Part shown: one piece after another, positions 32,781-42,831 of the stretch | Position numbering within the stretch: position 1 is the first letter of the stretch | Layout: every line of letters begins with the position of its first letter | Assembly: GCF_001896135.2 (NCBI RefSeq) | Contig: NZ_MPOH02000015.1 | Coordinates: 1,369,394 to 1,433,393, forward strand | Length of the DNA: 64,000 nt | Direction: 5' to 3' | Origin: Streptomyces phaeoluteigriseus | Lineage (GTDB): Bacteria; Actinomycetota; Actinomycetes; Streptomycetales; Streptomycetaceae | Notes under the pieces: generated by a model | What the model saw: the letters and a program-made list of their open reading frames with translations, nothing else | What the model was told of the DNA's origin: nothing | Database searches by the model: none | Made by a program: the position numbers and the translations under genes

Positions 32781-35513
32781 GTGGCTTCCGGATCCGATCG
32801 CAACCCGATCATCATTGGCGGCCTTCCGAGTCAGGTTCCTGACTTCGATCCCGAGGAGACCCAGGAGTGGCTCGACTCCCTCGACGCCGCCGTCGACGAG
32901 CGCGGCCGGGAGCGGGCCCGCTACCTCATGCTGCGCCTGATCGAGCGGGCCCGCGAGAAGCGCGTGGCCGTGCCCGAGATGCGCAGCACGGACTACGTCA
33001 ACACCATTCCCACCCGGGCCGAGCCGTTCTTCCCGGGCAACGAGGAGATCGAGCGGAAGATCCTCAACGCGACCCGCTGGAACGCCGCGGTGATGGTCTC
33101 GCGCGCGCAGCGGCCGGGGATCGGCGTCGGCGGCCACATCGCCACCTTCGCCTCCTCGGCGTCGCTGTACGACGTGGGCTTCAACCACTTCTTCCGCGGC
33201 AAGGACGAGGGCGACGGCGGTGACCAGGTCTTCTTCCAGGGCCACGCCTCCCCCGGCATCTACGCGCGCGCGTTCATGCTCGACCGGCTGAGCGAGCAGA
33301 ACCTCGACGCGTTCCGCCAGGAGAGGTCGAAGGCGCCGCACGGCCTGTCCTCGTACCCGCACCCGCGGCTGATGCCGGACTTCTGGGAGTTCCCGACCGT
33401 GTCCATGGGCCTCGGGCCCATCGGCGCGATCTACCAGGCGCGGATGAACCGCTACATGCACGCGCGCGGGATCGCCGACACGTCGAAGTCGCACGTGTGG
33501 GCCTTCCTCGGCGACGGCGAGATGGACGAGCCGGAGTCGCTCGGCCAGCTGACCATCGCCGCGCGCGAGGGCCTGGACAACCTGACCTTCGTCGTCAACT
33601 GCAACCTCCAGCGTCTGGACGGGCCGGTACGTGGCAACGGCAAGGTCATCCAGGAACTGGAGTCGGTCTTCCGGGGCGCCGGCTGGAACGTGATCAAGCT
33701 GATCTGGGACCGCACCTGGGACCCGCTGCTCGCGCAGGACCGCGACGGCACCCTCGTCAACAGGATGAACACCACCCCGGACGGCCAGTTCCAGACCTAC
33801 GCCACCGAGTCCGGCGCGTACATCCGCGACCACTTCTTCGGTGACGACCAGCGGCTGCGCGCCATGGTCGAGGGCATGACCGACGACCAGATCCTGCACC
33901 TGGGCCGCGGCGGTCACGACCACCGGAAGATCTACGCGGCGTTCAAGGCGGCCGTGGAGCACACCGGTCAGCCGACGGTCATCCTGGCGAAGACGGTCAA
34001 GGGCTGGACCCTGGGCCCCAACTTCGAGGGCCGCAACGCCACGCACCAGATGAAGAAGCTGACGGTCGACGACCTCAAGGGCTTCCGCGACCGGCTCCAC
34101 CTCCCCATCTCCGACAAGGAGCTGGAGGGCGGCGCGCCGCCGTACTACCACCCGGGGCGCGACTCCGAGGAGATCCAGTACATGCACGACCGGCGCAAGG
34201 GGCTCGGCGGGTACGTCCCGACCCGCGTCGTGCGCGCCCAGCCGCTGGCGCTGCCCGACGAGAAGACGTACGCGAGTGTGAAGAAGGGCTCCGGCCAGCA
34301 GTCCATCGCCACGACCATGGCCTTCGTGCGGCTCCTCAAGGACCTCATGCGGGACAAGGAGATCGGCAGGCGGTTCGTGCTGATCGCGCCGGACGAGTAC
34401 CGCACGTTCGGCATGGACTCGTTCTTCCCGAGCGCGAAGATCTACAACCCGCTGGGCCAGCAGTACGAGTCGGTCGACCGTGAGCTGCTGCTCGCGTACA
34501 AGGAGTCCCCGACCGGGCAGATGCTGCACGACGGCATCTCCGAGGCGGGCTGCACGGCCTCGCTGATCGCGGCCGGTTCGGCGTACGCCACGCACGGCGA
34601 GCCGCTCATCCCGGTGTACGTCTTCTACTCGATGTTCGGTTTCCAGCGCACCGGCGACCAGTTCTGGCAGATGGCGGACCAGCTGGCGCGCGGTTTCGTG
34701 CTGGGTGCGACCGCCGGCCGTACGACGCTGACCGGCGAGGGCCTCCAGCACGCCGACGGACACTCCCAGCTGCTCGCCTCGACGAACCCGGGCTGTGTGG
34801 CGTACGACCCGGCGTTCGGCTTCGAGATCGCGCACATCGTCAAGGACGGTCTGCGCCGGATGTACGGCCCCGACAGCGAGGACGTCTTCTACTACCTCAC
34901 CGTCTACAACGAGCCGATCCAGCACCCGGCCGAGCCGGAGGACGTGGACGTGGAGGGCATCCTCAAGGGCGTCCACCGCTTCAGCGAGGGCACCTCGGGG
35001 TCGATCCCGGCGCAGATCCTCGCCTCGGGCGTGGCCGTCCCCTGGGCCGTGGAGGCCCAGCGGATCCTCGCCGAGGAGTGGAACGTACGGGCCGACGTCT
35101 GGTCGGCGACCTCCTGGAACGAGCTGCGGCGCGAGGCCGTCGACGTCGAGCGGCACAACCTGCTGCACCCGGAGGAGGAGCAGCGCGTGCCGTACGTGAC
35201 GCGCAAGCTCGGCGGGGCCCAGGGACCGTTCGTGGCCGTCTCCGACTGGATGCGGTCGGTGCCGGACCAGATCGCGCGCTGGGTGCCGGGGCCGTACCAG
35301 TCGCTGGGCGCGGACGGCTTCGGCTTCGCGGACACCCGTGGGGCCGCGCGCCGCTTCTTCCACATCGACGCCCAGTCGGTGGTCCTGGCGGTGCTGACCG
35401 AGCTGGCCAAGCAGGGCAAGGTCGACCGGTCGGCGCTGAAGCAGGCCATCGACCGCTACCAGTTGCTGGACGTGGCCTCGGCCGACCCGGGGGCGGCGGG
35501 CGGCGACGCGTAG
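32781..35513 (+). CDS. aceE: pyruvate dehydrogenase E1 component, homodimeric type
   Basis: 910 residues, the normal length for AceE. It decarboxylates pyruvate with thiamine diphosphate and passes the acetyl group to E2 lipoyl domains. The ThDP/Mg2+ motif is seen as GDGEMDEPESLGQL followed by FVVNCNLQRLDGPVRGNGK. Other conserved blocks are GHASPGIYARAFMLDRL, TVKGWTLGPNFEGRNATHQM, and GLQHADGHSQLLASTNP. The actinobacterial complex pairs this E1 with SucA-type machinery. E2 and E3 genes are not in the window. The GTG start has AAGGAA seven bases upstream. A hairpin follows the stop. Confidence 0.97.
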   Translation: MASGSDRNPIIIGGLPSQVPDFDPEETQEWLDSLDAAVDERGRERARYLMLRLIERAREKRVAVPEMRSTDYVNTIPTRAEPFFPGNEEIERKILNATRWNAAVMVSRAQRPGIGVGGHIATFASSASLYDVGFNHFFRGKDEGDGGDQVFFQGHASPGIYARAFMLDRLSEQNLDAFRQERSKAPHGLSSYPHPRLMPDFWEFPTVSMGLGPIGAIYQARMNRYMHARGIADTSKSHVWAFLGDGEMDEPESLGQLTIAAREGLDNLTFVVNCNLQRLDGPVRGNGKVIQELESVFRGAGWNVIKLIWDRTWDPLLAQDRDGTLVNRMNTTPDGQFQTYATESGAYIRDHFFGDDQRLRAMVEGMTDDQILHLGRGGHDHRKIYAAFKAAVEHTGQPTVILAKTVKGWTLGPNFEGRNATHQMKKLTVDDLKGFRDRLHLPISDKELEGGAPPYYHPGRDSEEIQYMHDRRKGLGGYVPTRVVRAQPLALPDEKTYASVKKGSGQQSIATTMAFVRLLKDLMRDKEIGRRFVLIAPDEYRTFGMDSFFPSAKIYNPLGQQYESVDRELLLAYKESPTGQMLHDGISEAGCTASLIAAGSAYATHGEPLIPVYVFYSMFGFQRTGDQFWQMADQLARGFVLGATAGRTTLTGEGLQHADGHSQLLASTNPGCVAYDPAFGFEIAHIVKDGLRRMYGPDSEDVFYYLTVYNEPIQHPAEPEDVDVEGILKGVHRFSEGTSGSIPAQILASGVAVPWAVEAQRILAEEWNVRADVWSATSWNELRREAVDVERHNLLHPEEEQRVPYVTRKLGGAQGPFVAVSDWMRSVPDQIARWVPGPYQSLGADGFGFADTRGAARRFFHIDAQSVVLAVLTELAKQGKVDRSALKQAIDRYQLLDVASADPGAAGGDA

Positions 35514-35536
35514 CGGCTCCCCCGACGGAGTGACCG

Positions 35537-35570
35537 AGGGGCGGCGGAGCCCGATGACTCCGCCGCCCTT
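35537..35570 (+). terminator. aceE terminator hairpin
   Basis: Arms 35537-35549 and 35558-35570 pair over 13 bp with one G-U near the base and an 8-base loop. It lies 24 bases after the aceE stop and just before the channel gene. Confidence 0.75.
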
Positions 35571-35592
35571 ACGCGTTCTTTACGATGCGGGG

Positions 35593-36377
35593 ATGGACCA
35601 ACAATCGGCACAGGATCGATGGGAGCGGCGGACGCAGCGGCCGCTGCTGGCGCTGGCCGTGGTGTTCGCCGCCGCCTACGCCGTGCCCATCGTGTACGGC
35701 TCGGCCGGCCGTCGCTGAGGTCCGCGTGCACCTGGATCGAGTGGGGGGTGTGGGCGGCCTTCGCCGTGGACTACGTGGTCCGGCTGGTGCTGGCCGAGCA
35801 GCGGTGGGCGTTCGTCCGCACGCACTGGCTGGACCTGTGCGCGGTACTGCTGCCGCTGATCCAGCCGCTCAGACTGCTGCGGCTGGTGTCGACCCTGCTG
35901 CTGGTGGGACAGCGGGCCCGGATGGCCTCGCAGGTCCAGCTGACGACGTACGTCGCGGGCTCGGTGCTGGGGCTGCTGATCTTCGGCTCGCTCGCGGTGC
36001 TGTCGGTCGAGCGGGAGTCGCCGGAGGGGAACATCCGGTCGCTGGATGACGCGCTGTGGTGGTCCTTCACGACGATGACGACCGTAGGGTACGGCGATCA
36101 CGCGCCGACCACGGGGCTCGGGCGGCTGATCGCGGTCGGGCTGATGCTGTCCGGGATCGCGCTGCTGGGTGTCGTCACCGCGAACATCGCCGCGTGGTTC
36201 ATCGAGCGGTTCGAGAAGGACGACGTGGAGGAACGCGAGCAGACGGAGGCGATCCGCACCCTCACGGACGAGGTCCGCGCCCTCCGGGCGGAGGTGGCGG
36301 CCCTGCGTGCCCCGGCCCTCACCGGGGGTTCCGCTCCCGGACACCCGGCCCGTGAAGAGACGACGCCGGTCAAGTGA
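35593..36377 (+). pseudogene. potassium channel family protein, frameshifted by one missing base
   Basis: The frame from ATG 35593 gives MDQQSAQDRWERRTQRPLLA and the first membrane helix, then stops at 35716-35718. The -1 frame continues with SACTWIEWGVWAAFAVDYVV, a voltage-sensor-like helix (LRLLRLVSTLLLVGQRAR) and the pore filter TMTTVGYGDHAP. Adding a C near 35710 (GGCCGGCCGTCG to GGCCGGCCCGTCG) gives one 261-residue six-helix channel with a coiled-coil C-terminus (EQTEAIRTLTDEVRALRAEV). Selectivity for K+ follows from TVGYGD. The break is probably a sequence error. Confidence 0.82.
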
Positions 36378-36521
36378 CTCAGCCCGTCCCAGGGGTCCCC
36401 CCGGCGAGGGAGTTCGAGGACGAGGCGCCAAGCGCCGACAGGGGGCTGGAGGTCTGGCCCCCGGGGGCGGGACGGGAAGGGGCGGCGGGGGCGAGAACGC
36501 ACCCCGCCGGAGCCCCCCGCC

Positions 36522-36821
36522 TCACAGCAAACCGTTCCCCGCCGTCCCCGAGAGCCAGACCAGCGCCAGCAGCGTGTCGATCGCTCCGAGGACCACGGCG
36601 ACCAGGGCCGGTACCGGGCGGGGTCCTGCCCAGCTGCGGCCCATGGCCAACCAGCCGCAGATGATCGCCGCGGGACCGAGAACGATCCCGAGCGCGAAGA
36701 ATCCGGCGACCGCGCAGACCAGGCCGACGATGCCGAGCGTCGCGCTGTCCGGCCCGGTCCGTGACCACGTCCGGCCTCGTGAGCGGGGGTTCCTGCGCGT
36801 TCCTTGTCCGAAGCCCGCCAT
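36522..36821 (-). CDS. DUF4190-like small membrane protein
   Basis: 99 residues from the ATG at 36821, with AAGGGAG six bases upstream. Two hydrophobic segments follow a basic N-terminus: LGIVGLVCAVAGFFALGIVLG and VPALVAVVLGAIDTLLALVWL. The first carries the DUF4190-type pattern with Gly at the turn. The function is unknown. It is convergent with the potassium channel gene and has no obvious partner. Confidence 0.7.
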   Translation of the reverse strand: MAGFGQGTRRNPRSRGRTWSRTGPDSATLGIVGLVCAVAGFFALGIVLGPAAIICGWLAMGRSWAGPRPVPALVAVVLGAIDTLLALVWLSGTAGNGLL

Positions 36822-37141
36822 CGTCAACTCCCTTGATCCTGGGGCTGCTTCGATGTTCGGGTACCCGCTTCACGCCAGTTATGCAGCGCTGGGCCCGGGC
36901 CGGCGGCGCGCTGTCCCCCTCCGGCAGCGCGCCGCAGCCCTGGCCGCCCTCCCATCCGGAGGGCATGACCCACTGTGACCTGCGGCGCGTACCGGAGGCG
37001 AGGAACCTTTAGCGTTGTCACCCTGATAGGGGAATTCCGCTGAAGTTCCGTCAGGGCCGAAGCCCGTCGGAGCGGCGGTGACGTCGGAGGAAGTGACGTC
37101 GGAGCCGAGGTGGCGTCAGGGAGGTGACGCCACGGTGGGAG
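36822..37141. promoter_or_regulatory. intergenic stretch with terminator and short repeats
   Basis: In this 320-base gap, three near copies of GTGACGTCGGAG occur at about 37078-37108. A 9-bp hairpin (37110-37118 with 37125-37133) immediately follows the MFS gene end on the minus strand and is a likely terminator for it. The part nearest 36821 should hold the promoter of the DUF4190-like gene. No other gene is seen. Confidence 0.5.
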
Positions 37142-38760
37142 TCAGATGTGACCGACCCCCGCGCCCGCGTCCGCGTTCACCCCGCGCTTGGTGAGCAGTG
37201 CGACGAACACGGCCACCACCGCGACCCCGGCCGCGACGAGCGACGCGAGGCTCATCCCGGAGATGAAGGTGTCGTGGGCGACGTCGGTGATCTTCGCGGC
37301 GACCTCGGCGGGCGTGCCCTGCGTCACCGGCGCCACGCCGACCTGGACGGCCTCGGAAGCCTGGTCGAGCTGGGCCGGGGCGAGTTCGGGCAGGCCGGCG
37401 TCCGCCCAGTTGCCGGGCAGGTCGCTGTCGACCTTGGAGGCCATGACACCACCGAGGACGGCCGTACCGAGGCTGCCGCCGATCTGCATGGCGGCCTGCT
37501 GGAGGCCGCCGGCGACTCCGGACAGCTCCATGGGGGCGTTGCCGACGATGACCTCGGTGGCGCCGACCATGACGGGGGCGAGGCCGAGGCCGAGCAGGGC
37601 GAACCAGACGGACATCGCGAGGCTGCCGGTGTCCGTCCCCAGGGTGGACATGCCGAACATGGCGACCGCCACGCACACCATGCCGCCGGCCAGCGGGATC
37701 CGCGGGCGGCCTTGGTGATCATCGCGCCCGCGAGCGGGGAGCCGACGATCATCATCCCGGTGAGCGGGAGCAGGTGCAGGCCGGCGTCGATCGGGCCCAT
37801 ACCGTGCACGTTCTGGAGGTAGAACGTCACGAAGAAGAGGCCGCCCATGAAGGCGATGGCCATCAGGACCATCAGCACGACGCCCGCGGACAGCGGCACC
37901 GAACGGAACAGGCCCAGCGGGACGAGCGGTTCTGCGACGAAGTTCTCCCAGAGGGCGAAGCCGACGAACAGCAGCACCGAGCCGCCGATGAACGCCCAGG
38001 TCCTGCCGTCTCCCCAGCCCCACTCGGGGGCCTTGATGAGGGCCCAGACGAGGCAGAACATCGCACCGGAGAGCAGCACGATGCCGAGGATGTCGAAGGA
38101 GCGCGGGGCCTTCTCGGCGCGGTGGTCGAGCAGCATCACCACGCCCAGGGCGACGGCGAGGATGCCGACCGGCACGTTGATGAAGAACACGGACTGCCAG
38201 TTGACGCGCTCGACGAGGACGCCGCCGAGGATCGGGCCGCCGGCGGTGGACGCTCCGATGACCATGCCCCAGATGCCGATGGCCATGTTGAGCTTCTCGG
38301 CCGGGAAGGTCGCCCGCAGCAGGCCGAGCGCGGCCGGCATGAGCAGCGCGCCGAAGACGCCCTGGAGGACGCGGAAGGTGACGACGAACGCGATGCTGTC
38401 GGACAGGCCGATCGCGCCGGAGGCGGCGGCGAAGCCGACGACGCCTATCAGGAAGGTCTGGCGGTGGCCGAAGCGGTCACCGAGCTTGCCCGCGGTGATC
38501 AGGGAGACCGCGAGGGCGAGGAAGTAGGCGTTGGTGATCCACTGGACCTCGGCGAACGTGGCGCCCAGGTCCTTGGCGATGGCCGGGTTGGCGATGGCCA
38601 CGATCGTGCCGTCGAGGGCCACCATCATGACCCCGACGGCGACGGTGATGAGCGTGAACCACGGGTGGCCGCGCAGCCCCTTGGCCGGTGGCTGGTCCGA
38701 CGGGGTGGAGGGCGACTTGTCCGCCGGTCCCGTCGTGTCGATGGTGGTCTGACTAGTCAT
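37142..38760 (-). pseudogene. MFS drug-efflux transporter (DHA2), frameshifted by one missing base
   Basis: The N-terminal part from ATG 38760 reads MVALDGTIVAIANPAIAKDL (helix 1 motif) and AGKLGDRFGHRQTFLIG (motif A) and stays in frame to about 37705. It ends in LAGAMITKA. The C-terminal helices continue in the -1 frame with RIPLAGGMVCVAVAMFG to the stop at 37142. One missing G/C in the run at 37702-37708 (GGCCGCCC for GGCCGGCCC) explains the break and gives a 539-residue 14-helix pump. The divergent TetR gene is the likely repressor. The break is probably a sequence error. Confidence 0.85.
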
Positions 38761-38828
38761 GCGCCCGAGGCTAATGACAGCCACTGACAGTTGACAAACG
38801 GATTCACAAGTCGGTAACTGACACGTCA
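38761..38828. promoter_or_regulatory. overlapping divergent promoters and operators, MFS/TetR
   Basis: The heptamer TTGACAA (38791-38797) supplies a perfect TTGACA -35 for tetR, with TAACTG (38815-38820) 18 bases downstream. On the other strand it supplies TTGTCA for the MFS gene, with a -10-like CATTAG near 38776-38771. TGACA repeats start at 38775, 38785 and 38792, and a dyad TGACACGTCA lies at 38819-38828. These are candidate TetR sites. The MFS start is so close to its -10 that its leader must be very short or absent. Confidence 0.5.
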
Positions 38829-38874
38829 CCTGCCCTTGGCCCGGTGGGACGGACGGCAGAAGGAGAGGGTCGCC

Positions 38875-39525
38875 ATGGAGACCACCACGCCGCCACGGCC
38901 GGGGCTGCGCGAGATGAAGAAGCGCCGCACCCATGACGAGCTGCTGCGGGCGGCCGTCCATCTGTTCACCTCGCAGGGGTACGAACGGACGACCGTCGAC
39001 GAGATCGCGGAGGCCGTGGACGTCTCGCAGCGCACCTTCTTCCGCTACTTCGCCGGCAAGGAGGAGGCCGCCCTCGCCCTGGAGGGCATCACGGTGGGGC
39101 GTTTCGTCGAGGGGGTGCGCGCCCGCCCCGCCCACGAGGCGCCGATGGAGGCCCTGCGGCAGGCGGTCCTGGAAGGCTGGAGCTCCCTCAGCGAGGCCAT
39201 CGAGTCGATCGCGTCCGTGGAGCTGTACCTGCGCATGTACCGGGTGATCGAGTCGACCCCCGTCCTGCTCGCCGCGCATCTGCGGCGCTCGGCGGAGACC
39301 GAGGACGCGATCGCGCGGGTGCTGGCGGAACGGGAGGGTCTGGACGTGGACGCCGACCCCCGGCCACGGCTGGCGGTGGCCGTGTTCGGCGCGGTGATGC
39401 GGGTGACGGAACGGCAGTGGATCACGGGTGAGGACTACAGCCTGGAGGGGATGCGCGAGCTGACGTCCCGCCACCTCGATCAGGTGGGACCGGCCCTGCT
39501 GGGCGGCTGGCGCGACGAGGCGTGA
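38875..39525 (+). CDS. TetR family transcriptional repressor
   Basis: 216 residues. The N-terminal helix-turn-helix domain spans about 22-66: LLRAAVHLFTSQGYERTTVDEIAEAVDVSQRTFFRYFAGKEE is continuous and standard. The C-terminal ligand domain is of the AcrR-like class with no motif that names the ligand. The gene is divergent from the MFS pump gene, the usual arrangement for ligand-relieved repression of efflux. AGGAGAGGG lies six bases before the ATG. Confidence 0.92.
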   Translation: METTTPPRPGLREMKKRRTHDELLRAAVHLFTSQGYERTTVDEIAEAVDVSQRTFFRYFAGKEEAALALEGITVGRFVEGVRARPAHEAPMEALRQAVLEGWSSLSEAIESIASVELYLRMYRVIESTPVLLAAHLRRSAETEDAIARVLAEREGLDVDADPRPRLAVAVFGAVMRVTERQWITGEDYSLEGMRELTSRHLDQVGPALLGGWRDEA

Positions 39526-39659
39526 CGTACGGCTGCGGCGCGGCACCGCGGGCTGTGTGGGACCTGAAGAGCGTCATGCCCACCGACACGCCCGGCGAAA
39601 CGTGATCCCCATCACTCCCGCCACCCGAGACCTTCTCGTTCTCCTAGTGTGTCCTCCCA

Positions 39660-40877
39660 GTGACTTCCTTCGACACCTCCCCGCAACTGACGGCATGGCG
39701 CACTCTGCTCGCGCTGGCCGTGGTGTTCGTGATGCTGGCGACCACCGGCTGGACCGCCGTGCACCGGCACGAGAGGACCACCGCGCTCAAGTCCTCGCTC
39801 GGCGCATGGGAGCGCGGCCGGATCGCCGGGCGGCAGCTGCCCGGCCCGCAGTCGACCCCGGCCCGGCTGGCGCGGTTCTTCGCCTCGCTCACCGCGGGCC
39901 AGCGCGACAGACTCGCCGAGCGCTATCCCCTCGCCGTCGGCAACATGAACGGCGCCCCGCCCGCGCTCCGCTACCGCGCCAACCGGATCGCGATACGGGA
40001 GCAGATCCGGGTGGAGCGGGCCCGGACGCGGGACGAGCGGCTCTCGCCCGCCGGGCAGCACGAGGCCGGGCGGCGCATGCACCGCCTCGCGTCGATGACC
40101 GACGCAGGCCGCCAGATCCTCGCCTTCGACCCGGAGGGCACCGGCCGGGTCGCCGAGGTGTTCGGCGACCTCGACCGTGCCGAGCGGATCTCCGTCGTCG
40201 TCCCCGGGGTGGACACGGCCCTGCTCACCTTCCAGCGCACCCACCGCAGGTACTCGGCGCCCGTCGGCATGGCGGAGGCGCTGTACGCGGCCGAGCGCGA
40301 GGCGCGCCCCTCGACGCGGACGGCCGTGATCGCCTGGGCCGACTACACCTCGCCGGCCGGGCTCGGCATCGACTCGGCCACCGCGATGCGCGCCGAGCGC
40401 GGCGCCGTACGGCTGAACGCGCTGGTGCGCGGCCTGCCCGGCGGCTCCCCCGTCTCCCTGTTCTGCCACAGCTACGGCTCCGTGGTGTGCGGGGTCGCCG
40501 CGCACGCCCTGCCGGACCGGGTGTCGGACATCGCGGTCGCCGGCAGCCCCGGGATGCGGGTGGAGAACGCCGCGCAACTGGACACCGGCGCCCGGGTGTG
40601 GGCGATGCGGGACTCCGACGACTGGGTGCAGGACGTGCCGTATCTGGAGCTGGGCGGCCTCGGGCACGGCGCGGACCCGGTGGCTTCCGGGTTCGGCGCG
40701 CGGGTGCTGTCGGCCCGCGAGGCCAGGGGCCACGGAGGCTACTTCGAGCCCGGCACGGACAGCCTGCGCAACTTCGCGGACATCGGCACCGGCGAGTACG
40801 GCTCGGTGCGGTGCGCGGACGACAATGACCTGTGCCGGGCGGATCTGCCCGGCACGACCACGGCCGGACGCGCGTAG
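39660..40877 (+). CDS. DUF1023 alpha/beta hydrolase, membrane anchored
   Basis: 405 residues. One hydrophobic span at about 14-33 anchors it. The C-terminal DUF1023 domain holds the nucleophile Ser in LFCHSYGSVVCG, preceded by ISVVVPGVDTALLTF and VIAWADYTSPAGLGID. The last block GGYFEPGTDSLRNFADIGTG contains a candidate His region in its vicinity (GHGGYF). Lipase or esterase activity is inferred from the fold; the substrate is unknown. No ribosome binding site precedes the GTG. A -10-like TAGTGT ends nine bases upstream, so it may be leaderless. Confidence 0.82.
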   Translation: MTSFDTSPQLTAWRTLLALAVVFVMLATTGWTAVHRHERTTALKSSLGAWERGRIAGRQLPGPQSTPARLARFFASLTAGQRDRLAERYPLAVGNMNGAPPALRYRANRIAIREQIRVERARTRDERLSPAGQHEAGRRMHRLASMTDAGRQILAFDPEGTGRVAEVFGDLDRAERISVVVPGVDTALLTFQRTHRRYSAPVGMAEALYAAEREARPSTRTAVIAWADYTSPAGLGIDSATAMRAERGAVRLNALVRGLPGGSPVSLFCHSYGSVVCGVAAHALPDRVSDIAVAGSPGMRVENAAQLDTGARVWAMRDSDDWVQDVPYLELGGLGHGADPVASGFGARVLSAREARGHGGYFEPGTDSLRNFADIGTGEYGSVRCADDNDLCRADLPGTTTAGRA

Positions 40878-40913
40878 AGACGCAGGAATTGCGGTGCGCG
40901 CGGGGAGGGGACG

Positions 40914-41789
40914 ATGGAGCGAGTGCCGCATACGATGAGCCGCATGGGTGACGTACTGGCCGGATTTCATGCCGCCTGGGAGTTCGAGTCCGACTCCGTC
41001 CTCATCCGCTACGAACGGGGCATCCGCACACCCAAGCTGTTCTCCGCGCTGGGCGAGCGAAGGATCCCGCTGGCGGCGATCGAGGCGGTCACGCTCGAAC
41101 CGGGCAGGCGCGGGACGGTGGTGCTGCGCATCGTGCCGCGGCCCGGCGCCGATCCGCTGACCGAGGCCGCGGCGGGACAGCTGAAGGACCACTGCGATCC
41201 GTACCGGCTGGTGCTGCCCGCCGAACGGGACGCGCTCGCGGAGTACTACGCCGACGAGCTGCGGGCGGGGCTGACGGAGTCCGGTCCCGCCGAGCGGTTC
41301 CTGGTGGCCGCGCCGGAGGTGCCGCTGTCGTTCAAGGCGTACGACGCGAAGGCGTCCTTCGACGGGCGGACCGTACGGTTCCGCTGGTTCTGGACCGGGG
41401 CCTCGTCCGCGAAGTGGAAGGCCGGCGACCAGAGCTTCGCCGTGTCGGAGCTGAGCGGGGTGGAGTGGCGCTCGCCCGAGGTCTTCGAGGGGTACCTGCG
41501 GCTGCTGCGTGGGGAGGACCTGCCCGTGCAGGCCGACCAGGACCCGGCGACCGTGGTGTTCGGGCTGGGTTACGGGGCCGTGCACGAGTCGCTGCCGTTC
41601 GCGGCGGCCGTGCTGTCCGCGATACGTCGCGGACGTGGGCCCATGGCCGCGGTGGCGGCCTCGAGCCCACGCCGCGATCCGGCGGACGTGGCCGAGCGGA
41701 TCCGTCATCTCGGCGAACTCCACACCGCCGGACTGGTCACCGACGAGGAGTTCTCCGCGAAGAAGGCGGAACTGCTGGCCGAGCTGTAG
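40914..41789 (+). CDS. DUF4429 protein with C-terminal SHOCT motif
   Basis: 291 residues. Two DUF4429 copies are seen (GDVLAGFHAAWEFESDSVLIRY... and SFKAYDAKASFDGRTVRFRW...), each a PH-like beta domain. The C-terminal 30 residues (ERIRHLGELHTAGLVTDEEF, then SAKKAELLAEL) are a SHOCT motif, a small oligomerisation or targeting element. The function is unknown. The ATG at 40914 has GGGGAGGGG upstream. The ATG at 40945 (MGDVLAG) is where many homologues begin, and TACGAT lies seven bases before it, so a leaderless form is possible. Confidence 0.78.
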   Translation: MERVPHTMSRMGDVLAGFHAAWEFESDSVLIRYERGIRTPKLFSALGERRIPLAAIEAVTLEPGRRGTVVLRIVPRPGADPLTEAAAGQLKDHCDPYRLVLPAERDALAEYYADELRAGLTESGPAERFLVAAPEVPLSFKAYDAKASFDGRTVRFRWFWTGASSAKWKAGDQSFAVSELSGVEWRSPEVFEGYLRLLRGEDLPVQADQDPATVVFGLGYGAVHESLPFAAAVLSAIRRGRGPMAAVAASSPRRDPADVAERIRHLGELHTAGLVTDEEFSAKKAELLAEL

Positions 41790-41805
41790 TGCCGAGCCGT
41801 AGTGC

Positions 41806-42831
41806 CTAGGAGAGGGCTTCCCGGCCGGCCGAGGTGAACGTCATGTCCGCGTACCGGTCGCCCGCGACCTTGTCCGCGATCGGCTCCAGGAGCGCCAGCT
41901 CGTCCGCGCTCAGCTCGACGGCCGTCGCGCGTACGTTCTCCTCCACCCGGCCCGCCTTGCGGGTCCCCGGGATCGGGATCACCGGCAGTCCGTGGACGCC
42001 GGCCCGCTGCTGCACCCAGGCCAGCGCTATCTGCGCCGGGGTGGCGTCGTGGGCCCGGGCGACCGCGCGGACCGGCTCCAGGAGGGCGGCGTTGGCCGCC
42101 GCGTTCTCGCCGGTGAAGCGGGGCTGCTGACGGCGGAAGTCGTCGGCCGTGAGGTCCTTGTCCGCGTCGGCGAAGGAGCCGGTGAGGAAGCCCCGACCGA
42201 GCGGGGAGTACGGCACGAGAGCGACGCCCAGCTCGCGGGCGGCCGGCACCACCCGGTCCTCGATGTCCCGGCTGAACAGCGACCACTCCGACTGCACGGC
42301 GGCGATCGGGTGCACGCCCTGCGCGGCCCGCAGCTCGGCGGCTGTGACCTCGCTCAGGCCCAGGTGCTTGACCTTGCCCTCGCGCACCAGCTCGGCCATC
42401 ACGCCGACGGTGTCCTCGATCGGCACGGCCGGATCGCGCCGGTGCATGTAGTAGAGGTCGATGACGTCGACGTCCAGGCGCTTCAGGCTGGCCTCGACGG
42501 CCTGGCGGACGTAGGGCGCGTCATTGCGGATGACCCGGCGGGTGGGATCGTCCGCGGGGATCGACAGGGCGAACTTGGTGGCGATGACGACCTCGTCGCG
42601 GTGCGCCTTGAAGAACGGGGCGAGGAACTCCTCGTTGGCGCCGACGCCGTACGCGTCCGCCGTGTCGTACAGGGTGACGCCCAGGTCCAGGGCGCGGTCC
42701 AGGGCGGCGCGTGACTCCTTCGCGTCCGAGGGGCCGTAGGCGAAGCTCATGCCCATGCAGCCGAGGCCCTGGACGCCCACCTCGGGGCCCGCGTCGCCGA
42801 GTCGTGCCGTGGGGATCCTGTTGTCGGTCAT
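41806..42831 (-). CDS. aldo/keto reductase
   Basis: 341 residues. The catalytic tetrad is Asp56 and Tyr61 (YDTADAYG), Lys86 (ATKFAL) and His130 (YYMHRRD). The NADPH site is in VIPIPGTRKAGRVEEN. This is the AKR11/AKR13-like group that reduces aldehydes and ketones, often for detoxification. The ATG overlaps the stop of the upstream MerR gene (ATGA), so both are cotranscribed and translationally coupled. The MerR protein likely controls the pair. Confidence 0.92.
   Translation of the reverse strand: MTDNRIPTARLGDAGPEVGVQGLGCMGMSFAYGPSDAKESRAALDRALDLGVTLYDTADAYGVGANEEFLAPFFKAHRDEVVIATKFALSIPADDPTRRVIRNDAPYVRQAVEASLKRLDVDVIDLYYMHRRDPAVPIEDTVGVMAELVREGKVKHLGLSEVTAAELRAAQGVHPIAAVQSEWSLFSRDIEDRVVPAARELGVALVPYSPLGRGFLTGSFADADKDLTADDFRRQQPRFTGENAAANAALLEPVRAVARAHDATPAQIALAWVQQRAGVHGLPVIPIPGTRKAGRVEENVRATAVELSADELALLEPIADKVAGDRYADMTFTSAGREALS

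Noticed and set aside
32664..35363. 899-codon open frame antisense to aceE
   Set aside because: It mirrors a conserved essential gene, has Val/Arg/His-rich random composition and no ribosome binding site.
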